From: Strigamia acuminata
Taxonomy: Eukaryota; Arthropoda; Chilopoda; Geophilomorpha; Linotaeniidae
DNA: 64,000 nucleotides
Direction: 5' to 3'
NCBI GenBank assembly: GCA_949358305.1
Contig: CASHSZ010000052.1
Coordinates: forward strand, 186,001-250,000
Part shown: in pieces, positions 23,409-34,714 of the stretch
Numbering within the stretch: the first letter of the stretch is position 1
How the letters are laid out: the number at the start of each line of letters is the position of its first letter
The notes under the pieces: generated by a model
Seen by the model: the letters and a program-made list of their open reading frames with translations, nothing else
What the model was told of the DNA's origin: nothing
The model's database searches: none
Program-made: the position numbers and the translations under genes

Positions 23409-24168
23409 TGTTGCGAGCACGCGCAACATGGATTTTTGCTATCGCAATAGCGGATTTGCTTTGATTAATCATTAATTTAAGTTTGTGTTTAGTTAATAGT
23501 GCAGCTTAAGTTTTGGCTAAAGGTTAAATGAATTTCGTGTAGTTTGTGACGTGGGAGTTATGTTTTACCTGATTTAAGCTGTCTTTTTTAAGGTAATCTT
23601 GTATCTTTTCTTTGATTCTTTGGAGTTTTACTGCTTGGACTCGTCCAAAGAGTCGCTGCTGTTAGTTCCTAAGTTAGTTCGTTTATTTGAAACACTTTGT
23701 CTTAATGTATTACGGTTTTGTGCCTTTTGTAATGATTTTATACTTGAAACTGTGTATTTTCTTGTATACGCTTTATCATTTTGTCACTAGAGGGACAATT
23801 CGCCTCTTGCGAGTGATTGTTGCCACTCGTTGCTCTAATTGTTGTAGGTTGCGCAGCAACTACACTGTGACTGTTATGTAGATTTCTAGGGTTAAGATAT
23901 GTAATTTTCTCCTCTCTTTTTCTGTGTATTTTGATAGATGTTAACTTTACAATAAATTCGGTTTGTTCATGTGTTATTTAACACATTAGGGGTGAGTTCT
24001 TCCAGACACTTGTTAGGCCACTTTGCAGGGATTTCAAGCAGGATTTCTCCTGCTTTGCATCATCTTTTTTGGAGCTCATCACAAGTTTTAGTAAGTAGGT
24101 TTATTTGTTATAACCATTTCCGATTGTCTTCTAGAGTGCCACACGGCCACAAAGCACTGCTAGAAACA
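23409..24168 (+). repeat. Element X 5' LTR
   Basis: It begins TGTTGCGAGCACG and ends CTGCTAGAAACA. Its first 67 bp supply a false end to the BEL1 pol frame. Related copies are at 34715-35474 (plus) and 48984-49756, 60705-61469 and 63379-63970 (minus). Confidence 0.9.
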
Positions 24169-24172
24169 TTTT

Positions 24173-24190
24173 TGGTACCGTTGACTCAGG
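24173..24190 (+). other. Element X primer binding site (degenerate tRNA-His type)
   Basis: TGGTACCGTTGACTCAGG lies 4 nt inside the LTR and is an imperfect match to the tRNA-His complement TGGTGCCGTGACCAGG. Confidence 0.5.
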
Positions 24191-24731
24191 ATTTTCGAAC
24201 GAAATTCCTCACACGTGTGTATAGAAAAATGGCCGCCATCGCCGCCATTTGTCTGAGCAGGCGGCCTGAAGTCTGCCTGAGTTTTGTGCCGTCCACCACG
24301 TCGAGAGCCGGTGTAGCGTGTGTGGTCATCACACGGGACGAGAATCGCCCAACAGGATGGCGATATTTGTCTCGGGAGCATCCAGTGAGTTGTGTGCGAG
24401 TCTGTGGGTCGCCGACGCCGTCCATGCAGTTCGTACCTGGGTGCCGCCAGTCAAGTTGGCTGTTTTCGAGTTTGCCTTTTCCGGTGGCCACTCTGGGATC
24501 GATCGACGATCTCTCGCCAAGTAGAAGGAGGAAGCGCCACTTGTGCAACATGATAGGACTGTTCAATGCGCCCACCGGTCGAACAGTTGTGCCTCTGAAT
24601 CAAGAATGGTTTTGTCTTGTCGTCGGTCGGGTGTTGTCGTGTCACGTGTCCAGATGGATCCGCCAAGCTGCAGCGCAACTTGCGAGCTTCGGATATTCAA
24701 GCGACAGTTACGCCGCCCGTAGTCCAGTTAA

Positions 24732-24747
24732 ACACAACGCAATGTAC
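24732..24747 (+). other. 16-nt leader motif shared by X, X' and the TK element
   Basis: ACACAACGCAATGTAC is identical here, at 60135-60150 and 62816-62831 (minus, X') and at 56518-56533 (minus, TK element), always in the leader. It contains an ATG opening a tiny frame. Function unknown. Confidence 0.6.
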
Positions 24748-26986
24748 AAGAGTCGGCAATGAAGATTTCGTTTTTTTTTGTCGATTATTTTCTTTATGTC
24801 AAATGTTAGATTTAAGGTTTTTGGGGGAAATTTTGAGTGTTTGGGTTTTAAAGGGCGCTAGCTTTCTAAAATATTTAAGTGTTGGTTTGAGCTCGTGCGT
24901 AAGAAGTTACGCGGCTTTCCCTGGTTTTTCTTAGCATGTTCGCGCCTTGAGGCGACAGTTTATCTTGTCAGGCTGTCCGCAAGGGCCCTTTAAGTTCCCT
25001 ACTTCAGCTTTTGCCCTCCTCGCTTACGGTTATGTTGTTCTCGTCCTCAGTTCCTTGTTTAAGTGCCAAAGAATGGCTTTTACGAATTTATTGGCTTGCT
25101 GTGTCTGGATTTAAAAAGGGAGTCCAATTTTCTGATCGCATTTATGCCTGTGCTTGTTAATAGCTTTATTCTTTGCTTGCTCACGTTTTTGGTGAGAATT
25201 TTCGGTTTAGTATGTGAGAAGTGTGGCTATTTGTTTACAAGTTTTCCTTGCCAACCCCCTTTTTAAACGAGTTTGCCAATTTGTCACGTTATTAGCTCTT
25301 TGGACTTGAGTTCTTTGATCTCCCGGGGTTTTTCCCTTTTACGTGTAGTCTTTTTAAGAAATTTTTAGGCTTAATGACAGGAGCGTCGTCACATTCACAG
25401 CCTATTAGTGGTGTTGGTTTTTTAGTCGCCGGTTCGAGGTCGATTAACCTCCGTTTTTAGATTTCTTACGCTGCGAATAAATTACTAGCTATTGTGGACC
25501 AACCAGTTCCCTCTTCTCGTCCTTCCCGCCTTTCAGAGCGGCGGTCAGGGGGGTCCTTGAGTGATCTAGCTTCTTCTCGTCATGTGAGCCTGCTCTTGTG
25601 TTTGGAATGTGGACGACCTCTGGTCTTTACGTTTTGTGTCCAATGTTTTTCGTGTGCCGCACGAGTTTCCTCGTGAGCTCTGGTGTCGGTCATCTCTCCG
25701 CTTCGGGAGAGGGCACACCCGTTTGTATTCGTGTGTTTGTAGAACGTTTCTTGTTTTTAGAACGAGATTCGTTCTTTTGCTGCTCGAGTCTTGCTGAGCG
25801 AGCGCTGGCCCGCGAGGTCAGTCGGTTCTTACCTGTCCGTCAATCTCTGTTAGTTTAGGTTGTTATACAACTTGTTTGCAAGTGGGTTTGGATTTAGAAA
25901 GGCGTGTGACTTCTGTCGGTGCTGGAAGTTTAGAGCAGCCGATCCGCACCGCCCACTGGACAAGTCCAGTTTTTGTTGTTGACCGCTGCACCCAGTGTCT
26001 ACCGCTGGTGATGTTACGTTCTGCATTTTCGCTGTCTCTTCATGGAAACGTCCGTAGCGTTTCATGAGTCTTCATTGGCTATTCTAATTCTTTGGGGCAA
26101 CTTTAGAATCTGGACATTTTAGCTTATTCGTTTAGGAAATAGCTTGCTTGCTATTTTTTGGTTGTGGCTAGCTAGCGTGGCGTTAGGGTATAGGTACTTG
26201 TTTTGGATGGTCGTTCTTGCTGTGCACAGCAAGGACTGCCATTCGATGTGTTTCAGAGGGCAGGTTTGTACTGCCATACTCTGTTAGATGTCGTGTCCGA
26301 GACAATGTCCCTGCGCCTCTTGGCGGCCCCTATTTCTACGTTTGCTTCCCGCGACTGAGTAGTTGTTGTTAGTCTTTCATCCCTAGCTCTGCAGTGAGGC
26401 AGACATGCACTAGGCAGGGAGCCCACTCTAGGATGGGTCGAAGGACGTGTGTGTGCGGCCTTCTTGGCGCCGGCACTCGGCAACACGTTTTAGTCATTGG
26501 ACGACACTTGCTTTCAGTAGAGTGGCGATTTCCGGAAGTCGGCTTGCTGATCGAAGATGTCGTCAATGGGTGTGTGAGCGAGTCAATTCTCGACTTGCAG
26601 TTGCTTACCGGTTCCAGGAATGCGGTTGGCAACTGGCAAGCCCTTGTGCTCATATCTACGTGTGACGCCCCTCGCAATCAGGGACGTCAAGCAACCCTCT
26701 CTCTTCTCTCGTTTCTCGGTTCAATCATATTGGTTCCGACTCGGGGTGGGCCAAGCGTTCATACGGTAGCCTCCTTATTGGAGCATGGGGTTTTAACTAG
26801 ATCTAGTTTCTATTTCCCCCTCGGTTAAAGAAGTTTCAGTCTTCGTGGTAGTCTGCTCACAACAGGCTACACGGTGGCCCGAGTGCGGACGTGCAGTCCA
26901 TCGGGTACCTCCTTGTTCAAGGCGCATTCGTAAAGCGCAGCTCGGTTGAAAGAAAGCCACCGGCTTTAATTTCTTTTCAACGACGT

Positions 26987-27386
26987 TTTCGAGACTACGA
27001 AATAATCTAGCTGCGATTGCAGCACGCGCGAGCAACAATTTGAGACGTATTTTTAAACTTAACTAATTTTAATCGTTGAAGATTTTAACAAGGAAAATCG
27101 CGTGGTGACACACGATGATACAGGTAAAAAAGATGGTGGTCAATCCCAAAAACGGGGTTAACTTCCGGTTAACAAGGACCGGTCAAAATTACAGATTACA
27201 CACCAGAGGGCACTCTTGGTGTCCCTCGATCAAAAAACACTATTGTCGTTAAAACATTACCAATACAATTCGATATTCGATAAAAACAATTACAAAGAGA
27301 CTTAAAACACTTTTCGAAATAAAACACTAAAATTAAACATAAATTGAAATCATTACTAAACATTAAATCCAAATCTGGATTTTACA
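26987..27386 (-). repeat. BEL2 3' LTR
   Basis: 400 bp, matching 32712-33111 with no difference seen. On the minus strand it starts TGTAAAATCC and ends CTCGAAA. Confidence 0.93.
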
Positions 27387-27410
27387 TTGCCGGGGGAAAA
27401 AACCACAAAT

Positions 27411-30400
27411 CTAATTGTCGTCGGCGACTTCCAACGAGCAAAGTCTCTGCACCGGTCTTCTTAACGTTTTCCCTCCCGGCAGCATCATCTCGCAAGATCG
27501 AATTTTCCCATCTCTACCGTCAAACGTCTTCGTAATTTTCGCCGTCTTCCACGTCATGCGTGGCTGACCCTGTTCCTGCACGAGGACTAAATCGTTAACG
27601 CAAATCTCTTTAGATGCTCGTACTCGTCGAAATTCCCTCAACTCCACGAGGTACTCATGGGACCAACGACGCCACAATAAATTTGTAAATCTCTGGCGCA
27701 ACTTCCATCGTTTAACTAACTCCGTTCTCTTCGAAATATCGACGTGATGCTCCGAGTTGTAAATGTCGGGCAAACTTGAAATTCGGGTCCCGATCAAAAA
27801 ATGTGATGGCGACAGCGGTTCTTGCTCTGTCGGATCGTCCGTCACGTAGGTTATAGGGCGCGAGTTTATTATTGCTTCGACCTCCGTCAATACAGTTGTC
27901 AGTCCCTCAAAACAAAGCGACGATCTTCCCAGAACTTTCTTCAGACTCAATTTGACCGTCTTGACGAGGCGCTCCCAAAAGCCTCCCCACCAAGGAGCCA
28001 ACTCGACAATGAATTTCCATTGTATCTTGTTGTGAGATAAAAATCCCTGGAACTCTTCGCCTGCAAATCCATTTATGAACAGCGCCAAATCCTTTTCTGC
28101 CCGCTTAAACGTTTTTGCGTTGTCCGAATACACGATACTCGGAATTCCTCGTCGTGATATCAAACGTTTGAATGCCAGAATAAACTTTTCTGTCGTCAGG
28201 TCTGAAACTAACTCCAGATGTACGGCTCGTACTACCGCGCAGGTGAATAATGCGATATAACATTTCTCGCCACTCCGCATGTAAAGTGGGCCCGCGAAAT
28301 CCACGCCTATTATCTGGAAGGGGGCAGCACGATTGATGCGGTCAGAAGGGAGAAGCCCGATGGCTTGTGTCATCAGCTTCGAGTTCACGCGACGGCACGT
28401 TATGCATTTGGACACGTAACTTTTTATCGTTTTTCTGGCTCTTCGGGTCCAAAATCTTGAGCGAAATTCTGCCAACGTATCTCCCAGTCCTCCATGCAAG
28501 GCACGTAAATGACAGTCCCTTATTATCAATTTGGTCATCGGCGAGTCCGCGTCCAATACGACTGGATAAATGAAGTTTTTCGATCCGATGTGGTCGCGAA
28601 TTCGAGAATTTATTCTTAGTACTTCCCTCTCGTCGATGATTAATTCCACTTGCGATAGCGGTGATTCTCTGTTTAATTTCACAGCGCTCTGCACGCAATC
28701 CAATTCCTCTGCGAACCTTGAACGCTGAGCATGGCGGAACCAATATGTTTCTGCTGCCTCGATTTCCTCAGTTTTCAGCGGTCCGACAATTGATTGATTC
28801 TTCCTCGAGTTTCGAATGAAGCGTAGCATCCAGGCTGTGATCCTTACGACTCTTGTCCAACTGCTGTAGTTTTCCAGGGCGAATATCGTCTCCATTTTTT
28901 CCGCCGATCGAGTCGCGTTGACGCTCGTGCAATTTTCTTCGAACTCTTCAAGTTGGGTTTCTAATTCTGCGCTTATTTCTTGTGGCCAATGTTCTTCACC
29001 TTTTCGTAGCCACTCGGGGCCCTGCCACCACTCGTTATCGTCAACCAGTTTCACTGCTTCCATCCCTCTCGTCAATTTATCCGCAGGATTTACCCTGCCG
29101 GGGCAGTGTCGCCAAGATTCGACGTCGGTGTTTGTACGAATTTCCCGTACTCGATTCGCGATGAAAGGATTAGTTTTCTTCTGTTGCTGTTGGATCCAAA
29201 AGTATGTAATTGAAGAGTCGGTCCAACAATGCATTTTCTTGATTTCCAAAACTCGTAACTTCACTGCAACGCGTGATGACAAAAGGGCGCTCATGAGTTC
29301 CAATTTTGGCAAAGTAAGTGGCTTCAACGGCGCAACGCGTGACTTGGACATGCACAACGACACGTCGACAGTTCCATTTGTTTCTGTGCGCACGTAAACT
29401 ACGACGCCGTACGCCTTCGGACTCGCGTCGCAAAAGAGATGAATTTCCTGTTGAGAGTTGTCGCTCAAGTTTGGACTGTACGGTCGTTTGACTGAGATTG
29501 TTCGTAATGTTGTCACCTGTTCGTACCATTCACACCACCGCTTGGCAATGTCGGGGGGCAAGGGGACGTCCCAATCGATTTTTCTGGACCACAACTCCTG
29601 AAACATGAGTTTTCCGACGATCGCGAATGGTGAGGCGAAGCCCAACGGGTCATAAATTTTCGCCACTGCTTGTACAATCGCCCTCTTCGATCCTTGACCG
29701 CTTTCTGGTTTCTTTTCAGCCCATTCTCCTATTTCGAGTTGAAGTCTATCGGTCTCGTAATTCCAAATCAAACCTAGCACGGTAGTTTGACCATTTTCGG
29801 CGGCGATAATTTCTTCATCTTCGGGGATCTCCTTAGCAAATATTTCTCGTAGTCGTGGAGAATTCGAATGCCATTTTCTTAAAGGCAAATGCGCGTCCAT
29901 CATCAACTTCCGCGCCTCATAAAAAACGGTCAAAACTTGATTTTCAGCTCGCATCGAATCCAGAAGGTCGTCCACGTAAAATTTCTCTCGAATCTGCTTG
30001 ACGGTGTCCGGATACAAATTCTCCATTTCGTCCAGATGCATTTGGATCGTGTCGTTTAACGAGTAGGGACTGGAACTGACTCCAAACGTGACTCGCTTCT
30101 GACGCATAATTCTTGGCACGAGGAATTCCAAACCGTCCCAATTCTCTGGTACCCACAAAAAACTAACAAAGTTCCGGTCGCAAAGTCTTAGCAGAAGCTG
30201 CAAAAATGCTTTTTCGATGTCCGAGATGTACGCTACAAGCTCACGTCGGAATAGCACCAAAAGTTTCAATATTTCCGGTAACAAATTGGGGCCGCTGTCC
30301 AAACAATCGTTCAGCGAAAGCTCGTTCTTTCCCTTTGATGACGCGTCGAAAACAATACGAATTTTTGTCGTCGCACGATCCTCTCGCACAACTGCACGAT

Positions 30401-32624
30401 GCGGCATAAAATATGAATGTTCTGGGTCTTGCACTTTCACTTCTTCGATGATGTCGTTTTTCAGCTGATCGTCGAAGATTTTTTTGTAAGCTTGATAAAA
30501 GCCGGGGTTCTTCTTGAACTTGCGCACCAAATGCCAAAATCTCCGCTTGGCTACTTCAAAATTGTTGTTGAGTTGACTGGCATCGACTAACCACGGTAGT
30601 GGCACCACATATCGTCCGTCCTCTCGCGTCACCAGCTCGCGGAAGCGCTTTGTGCACGTGTTGCGATCTGTTGGCGACTCGTCAATGGACTCGTGTCGGA
30701 TTCCAATCGCTTCGAGTTCCCAGAATTGTTTAAGATGGTCATCTAAGCGGTCGTCGAGCCGCACGTTGAATACGCGGGTGACCATTGTAGACAAAGTCGT
30801 CACGTTGGGCGAGCTACCCATCAACGCCCAGCCAAAAATTGTTTCGATTGCCACCAGATCCTCTTCAAACTTCTCGAGACGTCCAGTCAAAATTTTAGCG
30901 ATATTATCGGCGCCTATCAAACAAAAAACATCAAAATTAGTGTATTGTTCAAAATTTATTACAATATTGTTGCGTGCTAAGGCGGCTCGCAAGCCAGCCT
31001 GCAACTCAGTTTTTATCGGCCGCGTTATCCACGGCGTCTCGATTGCTGTGACCGTGAGCGATTTATTCTTGTCGTCCACGTTGCACAAATTCAACTCGAA
31101 TCGTTCTCGCTTTGCACTTTGCGACACTTGACTGCCAAAAGTCAGTACGGACAAATTTTCAGTTCCTTTCGATTGCAACCCCAAGTCTTTAGCAAGACTG
31201 GACAACACGAATGTCGTTTGGCTGCCGGGGTCGAGAAGACACTGCACGATCGCTTCTTTTGATTGATGCACAACACGCACAAAAATTGACGCCAACGCTG
31301 CAGCAGGAGGAGGGACGAACGCTGATAATTCTGCACACGTAGCCACGTGAGTGGTCAAACTTTCATTAACGGTTTTCCTCGCTCCATCACACACCAAAGG
31401 ATTGTGATTTCGTTGGCAAATCTTACACGTGATTCGGTAGGAGCACGTTTTCGACGTGTGCCCCTTTTTTAAGCACTTAAAACACCGTCCATTTTTAACC
31501 ACGTATTCTTTTCGCTCCGCTGCAGTCGTGGAACAGCCGTCACGTTCGTGGGTCTTACTGCAAAACATGCAGTTGGCGATCATCGTGCTCAATACTCGAG
31601 CAGACGGGACACGATCGTTGTTCTTGCGAAATGTCTTCTCCGTGTCCTGTTTTTCTGCTTTTCCCGACTTCTCCTGGTCTTTAGTGCGATGCAGGTCCTG
31701 AAAACTATCAATTTTGCTATGATGAATTAGTTCAGCTCGAATCATGTCCAATAAGTCTTTTGCTTTGTATTTCCCATCAGGGTGTTGTCGCGAAAAGTCT
31801 AGTGAAATTTGTTTTGGGACCAAACCCAATATCAGCGGACAAGCTGTCGCATCGATAGCTTCAGTGTTCATTTTTGACGCCAACAATCCGCGCACGTGTG
31901 ACTCGCAGCGGTCGTAGAGCTTTTGAAGAGGCACGGGGTCTAAAATATCTTTTACAGGTTGCATTTTCATTAACGCTCTCATGTGCGCACTGAGAATAAC
32001 GTCACTTCGCCCGTAACGTTCAATTAAAAGTTCCTTGGCGACGGGGTAATTCTCATCAGTTGGCGGCAGTCCTTTCAACACGAGCGCCGCTTCACCGTCC
32101 AAATACGACTTTAAATACACTAACTTGCTTTTATTTGTGATGTTAGGCTTCGAATCGATGCTGATTTCGAAATTCCCCCAGAAATCATCCCATTCGAGGG
32201 GGTCGCCACTGAATTTTATGGCCTCGTACTTGGGGAGTCGCATCGTCGTCTCGTGCGGGGCATTAACGGTACCATGGTAATTGTTGGTGATCGGGGCGAG
32301 TGGCGGGGCGATTGCCAGCGCATTCATTTTCTTCAGCGCTTCTTCGAGCTCGACCTCGCAGTCGATTATCTTCTCATTATAATTAGTTTCGCACTGTGTG
32401 ATTTCTTGGTCGATCTCGTCGTCGTCAACCAACGCCGCCAATATTTTTCCGTCTAACGCCTTTAATTCGGCGGACTTGGCCTTCAGGTTGGCCTTAATTT
32501 TTTTTAGTTCGAGTTCATTCTGTGGTATTGCCGCAAGAATCGTTTTCGCCTTGGTTATAGTGGCGGTCGTCATTCTTCTGGCCACTGTTCGTTGTGACTT
32601 GATCACGTTGAGATCTTCGGCCAT
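27411..32624 (-). CDS. BEL2 gag-pol polyprotein
   Basis: A single 1,737-residue frame starts at ATG 32622-32624. An N-terminal coiled-coil-like region (residues 1-110) is followed by the BEL gag core (KFSGDPLEWDDFW) and zinc knuckles (CMFC, CFKCLKKGH, CKICQRNHN). The protease centre is D465 (LDPGSQTTF). Reverse transcriptase carries FYVDDLL at D885-D886. RNase H begins FCDASPKAYG (D1066). Integrase has D1442 (GVDFAGP), D1501 (YSDNAKTF) and E1551 (GFWERLV). The C-terminal domain ends in DLVLVQEQ and MLPGGKTLRRPVQRL. All expected domains and catalytic residues are present with no stop, so the protein could be functional. It encodes particle, processing, cDNA synthesis and integration, but is a different lineage from BEL1. 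Confidence 0.96.
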   Translation of the reverse strand: MAEDLNVIKSQRTVARRMTTATITKAKTILAAIPQNELELKKIKANLKAKSAELKALDGKILAALVDDDEIDQEITQCETNYNEKIIDCEVELEEALKKMNALAIAPPLAPITNNYHGTVNAPHETTMRLPKYEAIKFSGDPLEWDDFWGNFEISIDSKPNITNKSKLVYLKSYLDGEAALVLKGLPPTDENYPVAKELLIERYGRSDVILSAHMRALMKMQPVKDILDPVPLQKLYDRCESHVRGLLASKMNTEAIDATACPLILGLVPKQISLDFSRQHPDGKYKAKDLLDMIRAELIHHSKIDSFQDLHRTKDQEKSGKAEKQDTEKTFRKNNDRVPSARVLSTMIANCMFCSKTHERDGCSTTAAERKEYVVKNGRCFKCLKKGHTSKTCSYRITCKICQRNHNPLVCDGARKTVNESLTTHVATCAELSAFVPPPAAALASIFVRVVHQSKEAIVQCLLDPGSQTTFVLSSLAKDLGLQSKGTENLSVLTFGSQVSQSAKRERFELNLCNVDDKNKSLTVTAIETPWITRPIKTELQAGLRAALARNNIVINFEQYTNFDVFCLIGADNIAKILTGRLEKFEEDLVAIETIFGWALMGSSPNVTTLSTMVTRVFNVRLDDRLDDHLKQFWELEAIGIRHESIDESPTDRNTCTKRFRELVTREDGRYVVPLPWLVDASQLNNNFEVAKRRFWHLVRKFKKNPGFYQAYKKIFDDQLKNDIIEEVKVQDPEHSYFMPHRAVVREDRATTKIRIVFDASSKGKNELSLNDCLDSGPNLLPEILKLLVLFRRELVAYISDIEKAFLQLLLRLCDRNFVSFLWVPENWDGLEFLVPRIMRQKRVTFGVSSSPYSLNDTIQMHLDEMENLYPDTVKQIREKFYVDDLLDSMRAENQVLTVFYEARKLMMDAHLPLRKWHSNSPRLREIFAKEIPEDEEIIAAENGQTTVLGLIWNYETDRLQLEIGEWAEKKPESGQGSKRAIVQAVAKIYDPLGFASPFAIVGKLMFQELWSRKIDWDVPLPPDIAKRWCEWYEQVTTLRTISVKRPYSPNLSDNSQQEIHLFCDASPKAYGVVVYVRTETNGTVDVSLCMSKSRVAPLKPLTLPKLELMSALLSSRVAVKLRVLEIKKMHCWTDSSITYFWIQQQQKKTNPFIANRVREIRTNTDVESWRHCPGRVNPADKLTRGMEAVKLVDDNEWWQGPEWLRKGEEHWPQEISAELETQLEEFEENCTSVNATRSAEKMETIFALENYSSWTRVVRITAWMLRFIRNSRKNQSIVGPLKTEEIEAAETYWFRHAQRSRFAEELDCVQSAVKLNRESPLSQVELIIDEREVLRINSRIRDHIGSKNFIYPVVLDADSPMTKLIIRDCHLRALHGGLGDTLAEFRSRFWTRRARKTIKSYVSKCITCRRVNSKLMTQAIGLLPSDRINRAAPFQIIGVDFAGPLYMRSGEKCYIALFTCAVVRAVHLELVSDLTTEKFILAFKRLISRRGIPSIVYSDNAKTFKRAEKDLALFINGFAGEEFQGFLSHNKIQWKFIVELAPWWGGFWERLVKTVKLSLKKVLGRSSLCFEGLTTVLTEVEAIINSRPITYVTDDPTEQEPLSPSHFLIGTRISSLPDIYNSEHHVDISKRTELVKRWKLRQRFTNLLWRRWSHEYLVELREFRRVRASKEICVNDLVLVQEQGQPRMTWKTAKITKTFDGRDGKIRSCEMMLPGGKTLRRPVQRLCSLEVADDN

Positions 32625-32692
32625 TTTTTATTTTTCTCAAATTTTACTTGCGGTTTTTATAGATTTCAGTTCTTCAGGTTCCTGGATTTTTC

Positions 32693-32710
32693 TCCCGGGT
32701 TTCGGCACCA
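32693..32710 (-). other. BEL2 primer binding site (tRNA-Phe)
   Basis: The minus strand reads TGGTGCCGAAACCCGGGA, the full 18-nt complement of the 3' end of animal tRNA-Phe, one base inside the LTR. Confidence 0.85.
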
Positions 32711-32711
32711 A

Positions 32712-33111
32712 TTTCGAGACTACGAAATAATCTAGCTGCGATTGCAGCACGCGCGAGCAACAATTTGAGACGTATTTTTAAACTTAACTAATTTTAATCG
32801 TTGAAGATTTTAACAAGGAAAATCGCGTGGTGACACACGATGATACAGGTAAAAAAGATGGTGGTCAATCCCAAAAACGGGGTTAACTTCCGGTTAACAA
32901 GGACCGGTCAAAATTACAGATTACACACCAGAGGGCACTCTTGGTGTCCCTCGATCAAAAAACACTATTGTCGTTAAAACATTACCAATACAATTCGATA
33001 TTCGATAAAAACAATTACAAAGAGACTTAAAACACTTTTCGAAATAAAACACTAAAATTAAACATAAATTGAAATCATTACTAAACATTAAATCCAAATC
33101 TGGATTTTACA
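32712..33111 (-). repeat. BEL2 5' LTR
   Basis: 400 bp, looks identical to 26987-27386; followed by duplication GACGT. Confidence 0.93.
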
Positions 33112-34714
33112 GACGTGATTAGTTTTCGTGCAGGAAGTGTAGCTTCGCTTCATTTGGTTGCAGTTGCACTGCTTCCAACGTTTTTCAGTATCGTTTGACA
33201 CCTGTTGATCTTCAAAAAGAAGCAGGCCCCTTTCCTTTCTTTTCTCGTGGGGAGGAAATGGATTGATTATTTGGGTACGGACTTATTCCTTCTTCGAAAA
33301 AAAAGCAGAAAGTTTAGTGTTTTGGAATTCTTGCTGGTTTTCACAGTTCCAGTTTGTTAGTTTCCCTTGTGAGGCCATACTTGGCCAATAGCTTTAGTGA
33401 TAATATTGACGTTTTTGCCGGTATTTATTTGCACGGAACGTGCTCGTTTTTTTTTTTAGATAATTGAACCGTTTTTCTTTTATTAGTTAGATAAAGTTGT
33501 GGTCGATGGGTCAGTGTGCGCGTGTTTCATTGTCACTGTGGACAAGAGGTCGCAGTTGGCTTGCACAGTCATCTGACTAAGTCTTTCCTTTTTTCTTTAT
33601 TCTCTGCTCTTAGCGGTTTCGTGGGTTCATGTCAAGTCAGGGTGCGGTCAACGCCTTTGCGTGGCAGTTGCTGTGAATGGTTCGCATTGCCTGAGCTTCA
33701 TGCTTTCTCGTTCTCTTTTTCCTTCTTCTGGCGTGATCATGTTAGCTAGGTGGTCATGGCTTTGGGTAAGTGGTTAGTTAGTCACTCTTTGCGAAAGAGT
33801 GGTGCCTAGGTCTTGACGGCATTTTCTAGTTCTTCGTACGAATGCTGGGTGGTTGGTCAGACGATAGGTCTGGGTCAACGCATTTATTCCCTTATTTTGC
33901 ATTTTTCTTGTTTTCTAGAAAAGGGTCGTCTTTAATAGTTTAATAAGTTTGAGTTCGCAGCTCGTGTTTTCAGGCGGACGGAGGTTTCCGTGGTACGTTG
34001 CTACTTGAGCGCTGGCTCGAGAACAACGAGGCGGTGAAGCCTGCCGTGTCTCAAGTTTGTTCCTTTTTGCGTTCCAAGTTTCTTCTAGTCTTCATGCATG
34101 TCTTGTTCCTTGCGAGACCATGCTCGATCAAGAGCTTTTGTGACAGTTTTCCTTCCTCTTTGACGAGGATTCTCGTTTTCCTGTTTTTAGCTTTCATTAG
34201 TTTGAGCGTCTGTCTACGGGTTGACAGACTGAGCTTTCTGAGAAGCTCCCGCAATGTTCTCACGTTGTTCCGGTTAGAAAACCCGTTCAGTCAGATTTTC
34301 TAAAGGTATTTTGTGTGTGTGCCACGTGTCTATTGGCGACGTCGTAGCCCCTCGGTGTCTGGACTAGGTCATCGTGGCACGGCCCTTCTCTTTCTTCTCT
34401 CGTGTTTTAAGTTTCTTTTAGTTTTTGTTGGTTGTTGATAGGAAGTGCGCCGCAACGCAACTTCTCTTTTCTTTCGTCTCTCCGGTGTTTTTGGGCCGCG
34501 ATCCGACTTCGATGCCCTTGACCCTGGGACGCTCCTAGAGGTCTCGGATGTTTAGGTTACAGCTTTTTGCCTTCGTGTCTATGGTTTTGCCTTTGCGACT
34601 TTTACAAGGTCGAGCTTGGCTTCGATACTTTTTCTTCCCGTTCTCTTGGTTTTGATGGGGAATTCCTTCAACGGTTTTCTACCTTGCCTTTCCTTCTTCT
34701 TTGGCCGGCAACGC
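33112..34714 (+). other. Element X internal region, 3' half, non-coding
   Basis: It is matched in reverse by 49757-51356 in X'. It is T- and CT-rich, with no recognisable domain in its short frames. It ends in a pyrimidine tract followed by GGCCGGCAACGC just before the 3' LTR. Confidence 0.7.

Larger units (their letters stand above)
24169..26986 (+). other. Element X internal region, 5' half, non-coding
   Basis: No gene is recognisable; short frames here match no domain and are not kept in X'. The first 550 bp (24180-24730) differ from X' although the flanking parts match, suggesting exchange of a leader module. Small repeats of AGCAAGC/GCTTGCT type lie near 26150-26240. The region ends at the GACGT duplication (26982-26986) of BEL2. 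Confidence 0.7.
26987..33111 (-). mobile_element. BEL2: complete BEL/Pao retrotransposon, probably intact
   Basis: Two 400-bp LTRs that look identical, a 5-bp duplication GACGT (26982-26986, 33112-33116), a tRNA-Phe primer site and one uninterrupted gag-pol frame make a 6,125-bp complete element. X' preserves the empty site (about 51352-51362). Together these point to very recent insertion and possible activity. Confidence 0.95.

Noticed and set aside
23409-23475. Apparent last 22 codons of BEL1 integrase
   Set aside because: This is the start of the element X LTR, repeated at 34715 where no integrase precedes it.
23971-24762. 263-codon plus-strand frame crossing the end of the X LTR
   Set aside because: It spans LTR end, primer site and leader, and X' does not preserve it.
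33998-34303. 101-codon frame present in both X and X'
   Set aside because: It is preserved only as part of the overall sequence identity of two recent copies. No domain, and overlapping opposite-strand frames are equally preserved.
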